From an uncultured Prevotella sp. (GTDB lineage: Bacteria; Bacteroidota; Bacteroidia; Bacteroidales; Bacteroidaceae), in contig CAMORS010000005.1 of NCBI GenBank assembly GCA_946624005.1, positions 1 through 64,000 of the forward strand: a stretch of 64,000 bases of DNA, in the 5' to 3' direction. Within the stretch, counting starts at the first letter, position 1. The number at the start of each line of letters is the position of its first letter. The notes under the pieces are model-generated. The model searched no databases. It was not told where the DNA came from and saw only the letters and a program-made list of their open reading frames with translations. The position numbers were made by a program, and so were the translations under genes. This document shows, piece after piece, positions 26,030 through 35,189 of the stretch.

Positions 26030-27706
26030 TTATTTGATGATGATTTTTCGTCCGTTCTGAATGTAGATGCCCTTGCGTATCGAGGGTGCGGAGGTGCGTG
26101 GGTGCGAAGGTGCGAGATTACTGTCATGCTCTTTATTACTAATCTCGTACCTCCGTACCATCGTACCCTCGTACCCTCGACATACCAGTCGCCCCTGAAG
26201 GTCGTAGACGGGTGATGGCTGATGGGTGATGGGTGATAAGTGTTGTTCGATGCCCGTTTCGCTTTCCTCTACGGTAAAGAACGAGCGAGTCCCCCAGCCG
26301 TTGATCTGATAGAACTGGTCGACGAGCGAGCCGCTGGCATCATGGATGATGAGGCCGCCCTTCTTGCCGTTGAGCAGTCCGTCGCCATATTCGTCGGTCA
26401 CCTCGAAGCAGTACGTTCCCGGTTCGAGGGTGACAGTCTCTTCGATGGTGGCAGCCTTCTGCGTAAAGGGGCCGAACTCCTGAACGACATTGCCTTCAGC
26501 ATCTTTCAGGAGCCAACGGTTCTGCTCGGGCGAGTTGTCGGTCATCATCTGTATCACGACGGTCTGGCTCACAGCCTTCGGTGTCGAGAACGATCCGCTG
26601 TACACTACAGGCTCTACCGGCTCGCCGTTCATCGCCGTGAGCTTCACTTCGTACTTGGTCTTGCCCTTCTCGGCATACGTATAGGTAGCTGGCACTCGCA
26701 GCTCTTTCGTAGCATACTGTCCCAACTCACAGGCCAATTCCTGCTGCTGTGTCACGTCGTTGACCGTCACGTCGAAGGTCAGACTGCTGATAATCTGTGT
26801 CGACATGTTGCGGAAGGTCAGCTCGAAGAAGTTGTAGCCGTAGCGATTGCCAATGGGGAGGAGCGGCTCCGAGAGTTGTGCACCGAGCTCTTCGCCATAG
26901 TTCTGGTATTCCGGCTTGCCGCCCGTGACGTTGAGCACCTCGCCCTGACCTGCCGTTACGAATGTGAGCACCTCGATGTCTTCGGGCTTCATCTGCACAC
27001 CGTTGATGATACCTTCGGGCAACTCGTAGGTGTAGTCGCGCACGAAATATTCGCCCTGTTTCGGACTGTCGAGCTTGGTTCCCCAAACGGGTGTCAGGTT
27101 GTCGCGCAGCACATGGTTGTGCTCGTAGTCGTTGCCCCCGCCGTTCTGGTAAGCCCTGATGCCGCTCTGTGTCAGTACGACGCAGAGATTCTGCTCCGCC
27201 TGTTGTTCGGCAGCAGTGTAATAGCCTTCTATGTGTACGGTGAGCGTGTTCGTCGTACCGTCATAGACGGCTTTCTGATAGAGGTTGACGGGAGCATCCT
27301 GAGCGATGATGAGCTTGGCTGCCGCCATCCACTGACTGCGGCTGAGGATGCAGCTGCCCATGTCGAAGAAGTCGCAACGGTTGACCATCCCGCAGGGGTA
27401 GCCGGCCTTTTCGCTGCCGTAATACTCTCCGAGGACATTGCTCATGTCCGTGCGCAGGTCGATGCCCTGATACACACCCGACAAGCTTCCGGTATGCTCG
27501 GCGATGGCATAAGCATTGCCGTCGAGGGCCATCAGCAGCTGCTTCGCCACTTGATGGCCTTCAGTACACCAAAAGCACCCCTGACCGGTAAACTCTTCCA
27601 GGAGCACTTTCTTTTTCTCTACATATGTCCCCACAGAATAGTTTGTCTGGGCATTGGCCGCAAGGAACATCATCGATGCCATGAATAAGAGTAAAGTTTT
27701 TCGCAT
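26030..27706 (-). CDS. Omp28-related secreted protein with thioredoxin-like fold and T9SS tail
   Basis: 558 residues with a signal peptide (about 1-19). The first 200 residues carry LLEEFTGQGCFWCTEGHQ with a CxxC pair, then HTGSLSG, matching Omp28-related outer membrane proteins that have a thioredoxin-like fold. A beta-rich region follows, then a T9SS sorting domain that is split: YDLQGRLV is separated from KGIYIQNGRKIIIK by the in-frame element at 26080-26182. The gene heads the operon with its own promoter (27779-27748). A paralogue with CSNC lies at 42732-44510. The CxxC suggests redox or disulfide chemistry, but no partner is known. Confidence 0.85.
   Translation of the reverse strand: MRKTLLLFMASMMFLAANAQTNYSVGTYVEKKKVLLEEFTGQGCFWCTEGHQVAKQLLMALDGNAYAIAEHTGSLSGVYQGIDLRTDMSNVLGEYYGSEKAGYPCGMVNRCDFFDMGSCILSRSQWMAAAKLIIAQDAPVNLYQKAVYDGTTNTLTVHIEGYYTAAEQQAEQNLCVVLTQSGIRAYQNGGGNDYEHNHVLRDNLTPVWGTKLDSPKQGEYFVRDYTYELPEGIINGVQMKPEDIEVLTFVTAGQGEVLNVTGGKPEYQNYGEELGAQLSEPLLPIGNRYGYNFFELTFRNMSTQIISSLTFDVTVNDVTQQQELACELGQYATKELRVPATYTYAEKGKTKYEVKLTAMNGEPVEPVVYSGSFSTPKAVSQTVVIQMMTDNSPEQNRWLLKDAEGNVVQEFGPFTQKAATIEETVTLEPGTYCFEVTDEYGDGLLNGKKGGLIIHDASGSLVDQFYQINGWGTRSFFTVEESETGIEQHLSPITHQPSPVYDLQGRLVCRGYEGTMVRRYEISNKEHDSNLAPSHPRTSAPSIRKGIYIQNGRKIIIK
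26080..26182. repeat. in-frame palindromic element, copy C, inside a T9SS sorting domain
   Basis: Arms of GAGGTGC/GAGGGTAC-type units and the core CGAGATTACTGTCATGCTC...CTCGTAC. The encoded peptide is YEISNKEHDSNLAPSHPRT, in the same frame as copies A and B. It adds about 34 residues between the two halves of the sorting signal. Confidence 0.88.
26210..26237. repeat. 7-bp array (GGGTGAT x4, one variant)
   Basis: Encodes LSPITHQPSP just before YDLQGR. It shares flanking bases with 24530-24557, so the two are likely copies of one event or exchanged by recombination. Confidence 0.85.
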
Positions 27707-27747
27707 AAGCCTTTCGTTTAAACTGTTTTTTTGTTCAAAATCAACGG

Positions 27748-27779
27748 CAAATTTACGAATAATCTAACAAAGTACCAAA
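27748..27779 (-). promoter_or_regulatory. promoter of the three-gene T9SS cargo operon
   Basis: Minus strand TTTG (27779-27776), 20 bp, TAAATTTG (27755-27748). Exact consensus, 42 bp from the start codon of the Omp28-like gene. The rest of 27707-27862 is AT-rich with no gene. Confidence 0.8.
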
Positions 27780-27862
27780 GAAATCGAGATAAAAAATTAC
27801 AGATTATTACGAAAAATCTTATTCCTTTACAAAATTTACTTACACAAATGCTCTCAAAAAAA

Positions 27863-27895
27863 GAATCCCTGGCAGAACATGTCTGCCAGGGATTC
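27863..27895 (-). terminator. terminator after the SusD fragment
   Basis: Perfect 14-bp stem GAATCCCTGGCAGA / TCTGCCAGGGATTC with a 5-nt loop. On the minus strand it is followed by TTTTTTT. Confidence 0.9.
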
Positions 27896-27940
27896 CTGTT
27901 CACTTATCAGTCTCAATCAGACTGAAAATAATCTAAGTTT

Positions 27941-28905
27941 TTAATAGAGAGAATAGTAGACTTCCTTTGCCCAGAACAGGTTGGTGTAGTAACCAGTAGA
28001 CTCCTTATAGTTCGTGGAAATGGCAGCCTGGCAGTTGTCTCTGTTGAAGTTCAGCTCATCGCTGGGATAAGGCAGACGGTTCGGAGGAGTGGGATAGTCG
28101 GACACCTGAGTGTCACGGGCGAACTTCACACTGGGGAAGCCCGTACGGCGTGTGACATTCCATGCCTCCAGCTCGTTCATGAAGCAGTGGTTCAGCCAGA
28201 GCTGAGTAGCCACGCACTCCTGATTGTTGGCCCAGATCTTCTCAGCGTATGCAGTGAAGTCGTCGGTGGTGGGAACAACCAGCTCGCGGTAGCCATTGAA
28301 GCTGTCGTTACCATCCTTTGCCAGAGAAGAGTTAAGCTTCAGGTTCCAGAAATACTCCTCAGAGAACACAACGCCATTGATGAAGTTCTCCTTAGCCAGT
28401 GCCTCATTAGCAGTAACGCCATAACCCATGACGTAAGCCTCAGCCTTGCTCAGAGCCACTTCGGCAGCACTGATCCATATACCGTGCAGATTGGAGTTGC
28501 CCTCATAGGTTTTCCAACCAGCAACAGCGATAGAGTCGATGTAGCAATAGTAGTTGGCGGGGTTGATGCCACGATCAACATACTCCTTGTTCTTCTCGTC
28601 GGCGATGTTGCTAATCTCCGTGTCAGAGAGAGCATTGTTGTAAGCAATGTACTCACCATCGGGGTTACAGTCGTAGATAGCAGGCAGACGCGGGTCGGTG
28701 TTGGCATCAGGAACACCACCTGCAGGCACGTTCATGGCATCGAGCATAGCCTGTGAGCCAGCTCCTTCGCCACGTCCAGCCAGAGCCTGTGCAACACTCT
28801 TACCGAAGTTGAACGTATCCGTCTGTGTGTCGGCTGTGACACCCATATTCTGGTCGTTGGACTCAATGAGCGGATACTGCGACGGGTTGTTCCAAAGATA
28901 TGAAC
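27941..28905 (-). pseudogene. SusD/RagB-like protein, N-terminus missing
   Basis: The frame is open from about 28905, inside the GH92 remnant, to the stop at 27941. It reads SYLWNNPSQYPLIESNDQ ... GSQAMLDAMNVPAGG ... DPRLPAIYDCNPDGEYIAYNN and ends YPSDELNFNRDNCQAAI...FWAKEVYYSLY. It corresponds to the C-terminal half or so of the intact SusD at 29834-31492 (QAMLDAMN, DPRLQVIY, RRTGYP, RLKYPESEV). Signal peptide, lipobox and the first roughly 250 residues are absent. An ATG at 28846 exists, but the product would stay in the cytoplasm. It is joined head-on to a GH92 N-terminus. Confidence 0.85.
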
Positions 28906-29666
28906 GATGATGCTACACGGGCGCTCACCTTCTCGCCACGACGGGTTTTGAATGTCACAATAGCCCCAGCATGCCCTTTTTCGGCATAGTCGGCTCCCAG
29001 ATCCTCACTCTTCAAGCCTATCTCAAAAGGTTTATCAAACTCTACGACGAACCAGTTCTTGAAGTTCTCCGGCACGCCGCCGCTGTTGCGGACGGTGTAG
29101 CCCGTCACGCGGTGATGCTCGCGGTCTATATCTACATGCGAGCCTTTGTCGAAGGCATCCACCACGACATTGGCCTGCGAGGTCTCCGGGAAGGTGAACT
29201 GCATCAGCACGGCGCGGTCCGTCGGCACCATCTCGGCCACCACATCGTAGTCGGCCAGATAGACACTATAATAATAAGGTGTGGCGGTCTCGGCCTTGTG
29301 CGAGAACCACGAGGCGCGTTTCTCCTCATCGAAGATGGGTTCGCCGACGGTGGGCATAAGGGAGAACTGTCCGTAGTCGTTGATCCACGGGCTGGGCTGG
29401 TGGGTCTGTTTCAGGCCGCGAATCTTCGTGGCACCGTAGGTGTACTGCCACCCATCGCCCATCTTCCCCGTCTGCGGCACCCAGAAGTTCATGCCCCACG
29501 GCATCGCCACAGCCGGATAAGTATTACCCGTGGACAGTTCGAAAGTCGATTCCGAGCCCACCAATGTACTCACATAGTCAACAAAGTCAACCTTATTCTT
29601 CTTGCTTTCAGCGTGACTTGCCAAGACTGCAAGCCCCAACACGACGATTGCTAATGCTCTTTTCAT
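28863..29666 (-). pseudogene. GH92 alpha-mannosidase, truncated after the N-terminal domain
   Basis: 267 residues from MKRALAIVVLGLAV (signal peptide), compared with about 730 for the complete GH92 at 44712. It contains the GH92 N-terminal beta-sandwich: VDYVSTLVGSESTF, YPAVAMPWGMNFW, HQPSPWINDYG. It runs to SARVASSFISLEQ and then hits a stop in sequence belonging to SusD. The catalytic barrel is missing, so no mannosidase activity is expected. A promoter (29700-29693) and inverted repeat lie upstream. An in-frame ATG at 29726 is rejected because it lies beyond the -7 box. Confidence 0.85.
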
Positions 29667-29692
29667 GTGCTTGAGATGTGTTAATTGTAGTG

Positions 29693-29700
29693 CAAATATA
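29693..29700 (-). promoter_or_regulatory. -7 box upstream of the GH92 remnant
   Basis: TATATTTG on the minus strand matches TAnnTTTG, 26 bp before the start codon. The region where the -33 element should lie is occupied by the inverted repeat at 29703-29741. Confidence 0.65.
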
Positions 29701-29702
29701 CG

Positions 29703-29741
29703 AAATATCAACAAGAGTAGAGTCAACTCTTGTTGATATTT
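29703..29741. promoter_or_regulatory. perfect 16-bp inverted repeat over the -33 region (operator candidate)
   Basis: Arms AAATATCAACAAGAGT (29703-29718) and ACTCTTGTTGATATTT (29726-29741) with a 7-nt spacer. It lies two bases upstream of the -7 box, covering the polymerase contact region, which is typical of a regulator binding site. Confidence 0.65.
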
Positions 29742-29779
29742 ACGCTCAATTAACGTTTAGTTATTGCATTTTCATAAAA

Positions 29780-29809
29780 AAAGAATGCGCCACGATGGGC
29801 GCATTCTTT
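29780..29809 (-). terminator. terminator after susD
   Basis: 12-bp stem AAAGAATGCGCC / GGCGCATTCTTT with a 6-nt loop, followed on the minus strand by TTTTATGAAAA. It separates the SusC/SusD unit from the GH92 remnant. Confidence 0.8.
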
Positions 29810-29833
29810 CTAATCTCAATAGAATTGATTTGT

Positions 29834-31492
29834 TTAAGGCTCGTTGATGGTCTTGAACCAACCCTTCGAGGGCAGTGCCCAGAAGATGGGCTTGTAGTTG
29901 CTGTCCTCACCGCCGAAGTTAGCCTGCAGTTCAGCAATCAAGTTGGCCTTGTTGTTCTGGACTTCGCTCTCCGGATACTTCAGGCGATCGATGGGCACGG
30001 GGCAGTCGGGATGCTGCGGTGTCCAGTCAACAAATGTCAGCTCAGGATAACCTGTTCGGCGAACATTCATCAACGACTGAACGACATTACCTACACCCAT
30101 GTGCAGCCAGTACTGTGTGGCAATGCACTTGATGGGGTTAGCATCGTCCCACTGGCTCTCAGCATATGCCTGGATAGCCTCATCGCTGGGCTTCTCCTTC
30201 GGTGTTCCGAATGTGGAAGCAGCGTTCATCGTGTAGTAGTAGTCAATGGATTCGATGACACCCTTCACGAAGAGCTCCTTAGCGTTACCGCTGACGATGC
30301 CACGTGCTACAGCCTCTGCGTGCATCAAGTCAACCTCTGCTGCCGACATTTTCATGTCCATATAATGGTCGTTGCGGCTGAATGTGGTTGAGTCGAGGCA
30401 AGCATACCATGTGGTAGAGTCAGAGAGGGCAGACTGCTCAACAGTCTTCTCGAAGGGGCTCTTTCCATGATAGAGACCGTCGAACGTGTTGTTGCGTGCA
30501 TAGATGACCTGCAAGCGCGGATCCTCGTTGTCGCTGTTGGCGTTCATAGCGTCGAGCATGGCCTGCGAAGCGGTGTTGCAGGCGTGACTCCAGCTTTCCC
30601 AACCGTCGCGGAGACCGAAGGCACCACCAGTCTGGAGGTTGAAGTCGCCTGTCACAGTACCGAGGTTCACAACCAGTTCGTCTTCATGACCGGTAACCAT
30701 AGGATAGCTGCCATTGAAGAGCTGACGCAGCACTTCCTGACCCTTGTTGGCCAAAGAACCTTGTGTGGAGCAGCGCAGAGCGATACGAGCGCAGAGTCCA
30801 GAGGCATAGTTTGCCCAGACTTTGGGGTTGCCCTTGGTGAGGAAGTCAGCCTTGGTGAAAGCAGCCTGCACGTCGCTGCCCAGCTCAATGCTGTTCAGCT
30901 CAGCAGCAACCTTCAGCAGGTCGTCCATCATCATGGTGTAAATGTCTTCTGCCTTGTCATAAGCGGGATAGCCCTCAGCCACATTGCCTGTGAGCTGAAC
31001 GGTACAAGCCTGTGAATAAGGAATATTACCCCAGAGGTCAACCATCTGCTGCAGCTGGTCGTAAACCCAAACCGTGGCGCAGTCAAGATAAACCTTGTCC
31101 TTTGCCTGGTTGGTAGCATCCTCGTTGTTGAAGGTTTCCTGCATCAGCTTGTACTGAGAAAGCATCTGATAGAAAGCATTCCAACGATTGTTGTTGTAGG
31201 ATTCTGCCAGTCCGGCGTAAGCATCCTTGCTACCTGTGTAACCGTAAACGTCGCACAGACGGCCAATGAACTGGGTGTCGAAAGTAAACAGACGCCAGTA
31301 GGAAGCCAAGCCATAGCGGCCGTTACCAGTGGTAGCCTCAATAAGGATACCGGTCATCAGCTTGTCACAGGTCACCGTACTGGTCTTCGACGGGTCTGTG
31401 TACTTGGAATCGTAAGCGTCATCAGAGCATGAAGTCATGCTGAATGTAGCTACCGTAAGGCCAAGCATGAAAATATATGATAACTTTTTCAT
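29834..31492 (-). CDS. SusD/RagB-family nutrient-binding outer membrane lipoprotein
   Basis: 552 residues. The signal peptide ends in the lipobox MTSC with Cys at residue 22, so the protein is lipid-anchored. The body has SusD-type TPR helices: RLFTFDTQFIGRLCDVYG, NNNRWNAFYQMLSQYKLM, ATVWVYDQLQQMVDLWGNIPYS. The C-terminal half has ASQAMLDAMN and RRTGYPELTF. It lies 45 bp downstream of the SusC gene, and the pair forms the outer-membrane glycan importer in which SusD caps the SusC barrel. The exact ligand cannot be read from sequence; nearby GH92 and GH97 genes suggest alpha-linked sugars. This belongs to the SusD-like subgroup with the VTCDKLMTGIL opening rather than classical starch-binding SusD. 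Confidence 0.92.
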   Translation of the reverse strand: MKKLSYIFMLGLTVATFSMTSCSDDAYDSKYTDPSKTSTVTCDKLMTGILIEATTGNGRYGLASYWRLFTFDTQFIGRLCDVYGYTGSKDAYAGLAESYNNNRWNAFYQMLSQYKLMQETFNNEDATNQAKDKVYLDCATVWVYDQLQQMVDLWGNIPYSQACTVQLTGNVAEGYPAYDKAEDIYTMMMDDLLKVAAELNSIELGSDVQAAFTKADFLTKGNPKVWANYASGLCARIALRCSTQGSLANKGQEVLRQLFNGSYPMVTGHEDELVVNLGTVTGDFNLQTGGAFGLRDGWESWSHACNTASQAMLDAMNANSDNEDPRLQVIYARNNTFDGLYHGKSPFEKTVEQSALSDSTTWYACLDSTTFSRNDHYMDMKMSAAEVDLMHAEAVARGIVSGNAKELFVKGVIESIDYYYTMNAASTFGTPKEKPSDEAIQAYAESQWDDANPIKCIATQYWLHMGVGNVVQSLMNVRRTGYPELTFVDWTPQHPDCPVPIDRLKYPESEVQNNKANLIAELQANFGGEDSNYKPIFWALPSKGWFKTINEP

Positions 31493-31537
31493 AAGTTTCC
31501 TGTATTATTTAAATGTTATTGAATTGATGAACTAAGA

Positions 31538-34500
31538 TTAGAAACTTGCTCTTAGAGAGAAACCGAATGTGCGGGTCGTAGCAGTAGAACCGCCAAGGAT
31601 TGACTGGTAGAGCCAGTTCATACCGTCGGAAGCCTCAGCATCCCATTCCTTCACTGTCTTGTGGAAGTAGAACAGGTCGCGGCCGAATGCAGAGAGCTGC
31701 AGGCGCTGACAAGCGAACTTCTTAGAGATAGACTCCGGGAAGGTGTAAGTCAGCGAGAGTTCACGAAGCTTCCAGTAAGAGTTCTTCTGCACAGAGTTTT
31801 CATAAGTCTGATGGCTACCAGAACCCCATCCGTAGGTCTCATCATAGATGATGGCTGCGGGCTGGATCTGGGTATTCTTCTGACCGTCTTCAGTTACACC
31901 GTCGAAGATGACACCATCGTGGAACTGCTTCTCACCGTTGGGAGCAAGACCAGCAATCGGGTTGGTGTTGTAGTCGTCACCTGCATAGTAGTAGTCAAGA
32001 CCACCGTGTCCTTCACGACCGGGCAGAGAGCTTACCGTGTTACCGGCATCCATCATGTACTGATAAGCCTGGTTCCAAACGTGTCCACCTACGCGGAAGT
32101 CGGTCATCACGTCGAGTCGGAGGTTCTTCCAGGAAACAGATGTTCCGAGACCACCCACCATCTTCGGCATGGCGTTACCCACCTTGTGCATGTCGCTCTT
32201 GTCTGTGATAGGCAGACCGTTGCCGTCGACGAGCACGTTGCCGTTAGCGTCCTTCTTATAGGTATAGGCTTCCCAGTCACCCATAGCGTGACCAACGCGC
32301 GACATCAGACGGATGGCACCGTCGCTGTCCCAGTGCTTCAGGGCGTCAAGACCTTCAGCCAGCTTCTTCACTTCGTTGCTGTTGTGAGAAACGTTGAAGC
32401 GAACATCCCATGTCCAGTCCTTAGTCTGAATCGGAGTGCCATAGAACGACAGCTCAAATCCCTTGTTAGCCAGCTCACCGACGTTCATCAGGATGGAGCT
32501 ACCACCTGATGACTGCGGCAGTGTGGTCTGCAGGATCTGATCCTTCACGGTGTTGGTGTAGTAAGAGAATTCGAAGCCCAAACGGTTGTTGAAGAACTTG
32601 CCTTCGAGACCGAGCTCAAACTCGTACTTCTTCTCGGGCTTGATATTGTCGTTTCCGAGACCGGCATCAATCATGTTGTAGATATAGCCACCGAAAGACT
32701 TCTGCGTGTAGGCCTGATTAGCTCTGTAGATGTCGGGATAGTTACCCACGATACCGTAGCTCACGCGAACCTTTCCATAGTTGAACCATGTGGGGCAGTT
32801 GTCCTTCAGCATTTCAGAAACGATAAGGCTGCCATTGAACGAAGGATAGAAGAAGCTGTTGCTGCCGTGACGCAGGGTAGAGGTCTTATCCTGACGGCCG
32901 CTGGCCTCGAGGTACGCCCAGTTGTCCCAACCCAGAGTCAAGGTTCCGAACCAAGCGGTCTTCAGGAACTCACTCTTGGTCATAGAAGCATTGGCCTTGT
33001 CGTTCGAAGCGTTCAGGTGGAACCAGTTCACCACGCTCAGACCGTTGTTGGTGCCGACGGAGTTGTTGAACACCTTCTCCTGACGTCCCTGCCAACCGGC
33101 CATTGCCTGGAGGTTGAACTTCTCGGTGAGATACTTGTCGAAGGTCAGCATCACATCGCCGTAGTAGATTTCATACTTGTCGTTGCTCAGTCCATAGTAA
33201 CCGCCATTTCCAAAGGCCAGTGAACGCTTGTTGTGCTCTTCCAGCTCAATGGTGTTAGAGGTGAGGTCAGTACCGATACGACCGCTCAGTGTGAGCCAGT
33301 CGGTAATCTGCCAAGACGGGCGGACACTACCGAGGAAGCGGTTGTTGGTCTCGAACTGCTCACGACCGAAGATGTTCCAGAAATACTCGTCCACGATGGC
33401 CGAGGGACCGGGTGCGTACAGCAGGTTCTCGTCGGGAGTCTCGCTGTTGCCGTTCAGGCTGGTCACCATCTCATAGCCCTGGCTGGTGAGGATGTGATTG
33501 CGAATGTAGGCAATGTCCTCGAAAGCACCGAACATACCGCTGTAGTTAGCAGTCAGACGGTAGATACGATACGGACGGTTCTTCACGCGCTGACGCATGT
33601 AGTTGGCCGAGTAGTCAATCTTGAAGCCCTTGGCCACGTTGTACTGACCGGTCAGGTTGAAGTTGTGCTTGTTGTTGTAAGAGTTGTACTGAGTCGGGGT
33701 GACGTCAGTGTAGGTGTAAGAAAGGCGGATGTTGCCCCACTTGCCACCATTGGTCAGAGCGAAGTTGTAAGTCTGGTCGAAGGCTGTGCGGAAGATGTCC
33801 TTCCAGGGGTTCTTCGAGATGGGGTTGTACTTACGGATGGTTCTATCCCAATAGAGGACGTCGCGACCGTCGTACTTCGGACCCCAGTTGTAGTTCGTAC
33901 CCAGCAGAGAGGTCTTCACCTGACCATCGTTGGGGTCAGTACGCTGGTGGAAACCACCGCTCTCCCATGCGAAGTCAGAGAACCAGTAGAGGGCGCCGTA
34001 GCCAGGACCGAACTCGTCCTGAATCTCAGGCATGTAGGCCACGTTCTGCCAGTCGAGCGTTGCGTTGAAGTCAAGGCCGATGCCCTGATTTCCACCATGT
34101 CCGCTCTTGGTGGTGATCATGACCACACCGTTGGCAGCCTCAGAACCGTACAGGGCGGAAGCGGCGGCACCTTTCAGGATCGAGATGTTCTCGATGTCCT
34201 CGGGGTTGATGTCCACCAAACCGTTCGAACGGATGCGCTGGTTACCCCAGTAGCCATCGTTGTTGGTTTCACCATTGTGGATGGGCATACCGTCGAGCAC
34301 AATCAGCGGCTGGGTTGTTCCCGTGATGGAGGAGAATCCACGCACGTTGATAGACACGGCTGATACGTTACCACCAGGGGCGGCGGAGATGCGCACACCG
34401 GCAGCCTTACCGTACATAGCTGTTGCGAAGTTGGGTGCACCCGTTTTCACCAGGTCTTCTGCGTTCACCGAGCTGACGGCATAACCCAGAGCCTTCTGGT

Positions 34501-34864
34501 CTTTCTTGATACCCATAGCCGTGACGACCACCTCGTTCAGGGCTGTCGACTCATCCTGCAGTACCACGTTAATCACAGTTCTTCCGTTCACGGCTTCCTG
34601 CTGTGTAGCATAGCCAATGTAAGAGAACTCCAGCGTTGCGTTCTTGGCGCAACTCAGCGAGTAGTTACCGTCGAGGTTTGTAACTGTGCCGTTGCCAGCT
34701 CCCATCACACGGACGGTAGCGCCGACGATAGGTTCGCCGGCCTGATCAGTTACAGAACCCTTCACCGAAATACTCTGTGCATTGATGGCGAGTGCGAAAA
34801 ACATGCACAAAGCCGTCATGCACGCTCTCAAATGAGAGCGATAAAAGCTTTCTTTCTTTTTCAT
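31538..34864 (-). CDS. SusC/RagA-family TonB-dependent outer membrane transporter
   Basis: 1108 residues. A long signal peptide (about 1-30) is followed by a carboxypeptidase-regulatory-like domain (SVKGSVTDQAGEPIVGATV, about 33-110) and the SusC signature LNEVVVTAMGIKKDQKALGYAVSSV. The plug domain (about 120-235) contains NVRGFSSITGTTQPLIVLDGMPI and NPEDIENISILKGAAASALYG. A 22-strand barrel ends in FGFSLRASF. It imports oligosaccharides across the outer membrane with energy from TonB. A consensus promoter (34970-34939) lies 75 bp upstream, and SusD follows in the same unit. Confidence 0.95.
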   Translation of the reverse strand: MKKKESFYRSHLRACMTALCMFFALAINAQSISVKGSVTDQAGEPIVGATVRVMGAGNGTVTNLDGNYSLSCAKNATLEFSYIGYATQQEAVNGRTVINVVLQDESTALNEVVVTAMGIKKDQKALGYAVSSVNAEDLVKTGAPNFATAMYGKAAGVRISAAPGGNVSAVSINVRGFSSITGTTQPLIVLDGMPIHNGETNNDGYWGNQRIRSNGLVDINPEDIENISILKGAAASALYGSEAANGVVMITTKSGHGGNQGIGLDFNATLDWQNVAYMPEIQDEFGPGYGALYWFSDFAWESGGFHQRTDPNDGQVKTSLLGTNYNWGPKYDGRDVLYWDRTIRKYNPISKNPWKDIFRTAFDQTYNFALTNGGKWGNIRLSYTYTDVTPTQYNSYNNKHNFNLTGQYNVAKGFKIDYSANYMRQRVKNRPYRIYRLTANYSGMFGAFEDIAYIRNHILTSQGYEMVTSLNGNSETPDENLLYAPGPSAIVDEYFWNIFGREQFETNNRFLGSVRPSWQITDWLTLSGRIGTDLTSNTIELEEHNKRSLAFGNGGYYGLSNDKYEIYYGDVMLTFDKYLTEKFNLQAMAGWQGRQEKVFNNSVGTNNGLSVVNWFHLNASNDKANASMTKSEFLKTAWFGTLTLGWDNWAYLEASGRQDKTSTLRHGSNSFFYPSFNGSLIVSEMLKDNCPTWFNYGKVRVSYGIVGNYPDIYRANQAYTQKSFGGYIYNMIDAGLGNDNIKPEKKYEFELGLEGKFFNNRLGFEFSYYTNTVKDQILQTTLPQSSGGSSILMNVGELANKGFELSFYGTPIQTKDWTWDVRFNVSHNSNEVKKLAEGLDALKHWDSDGAIRLMSRVGHAMGDWEAYTYKKDANGNVLVDGNGLPITDKSDMHKVGNAMPKMVGGLGTSVSWKNLRLDVMTDFRVGGHVWNQAYQYMMDAGNTVSSLPGREGHGGLDYYYAGDDYNTNPIAGLAPNGEKQFHDGVIFDGVTEDGQKNTQIQPAAIIYDETYGWGSGSHQTYENSVQKNSYWKLRELSLTYTFPESISKKFACQRLQLSAFGRDLFYFHKTVKEWDAEASDGMNWLYQSILGGSTATTRTFGFSLRASF

Positions 34865-34938
34865 TTTCTTTGCATTTAGGATTCAATAATATAGTTAAGT
34901 TGTTTAAAAGATAATCGTATTATGCAATTAGGCAGGTG

Positions 34939-34970
34939 CAAATTTAAACATTATTTCGTTATCTTGCAAA
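34939..34970 (-). promoter_or_regulatory. promoter of the susC/susD operon
   Basis: Minus strand TTTG (34970-34967), 20 bp, TAAATTTG (34946-34939). Exact consensus spacing. The leader of about 70 nt is AT-rich. Confidence 0.8.
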
Positions 34971-35110
34971 TAATTTCCAACATTTTTTTAATTTTGCTTG
35001 ATTTTTTTCTTGATTTAGGTCAAGACCACTTCGCGCGCGCATATATATAATAAGGTACAACGAATTTTCTGATGGCTCGAACCCAAACACGGCTTCTGAA
35101 AAAAAGAAAC

Positions 35111-35176
35111 GCCGCGTTTGCGGATGGTAAACGCGGTGTTTAGGGATGCAAGATGCGGCATTTAGGGATGCAAGAT
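35111..35176. repeat. 22-bp tandem array D (three units)
   Basis: Units at 35111, 35133 and 35155 with core GCGGCATTTAGGGATGCAAG, the first diverged. The dyad GCAT-TTAGGG-ATGC lies in the best unit. It sits between the GH97 stop and the susC promoter; 34971-35110 holds only AT-rich sequence without a gene. Confidence 0.8.
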
Positions 35177-35189
35177 GTGGCAAATCCCG

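Noticed and set aside
29666..29726. Upstream ATG at 29726 for the GH92 remnant
   Set aside because: It lies upstream of the -7 box, so it would not be in the transcript. The signal peptide begins at 29666.
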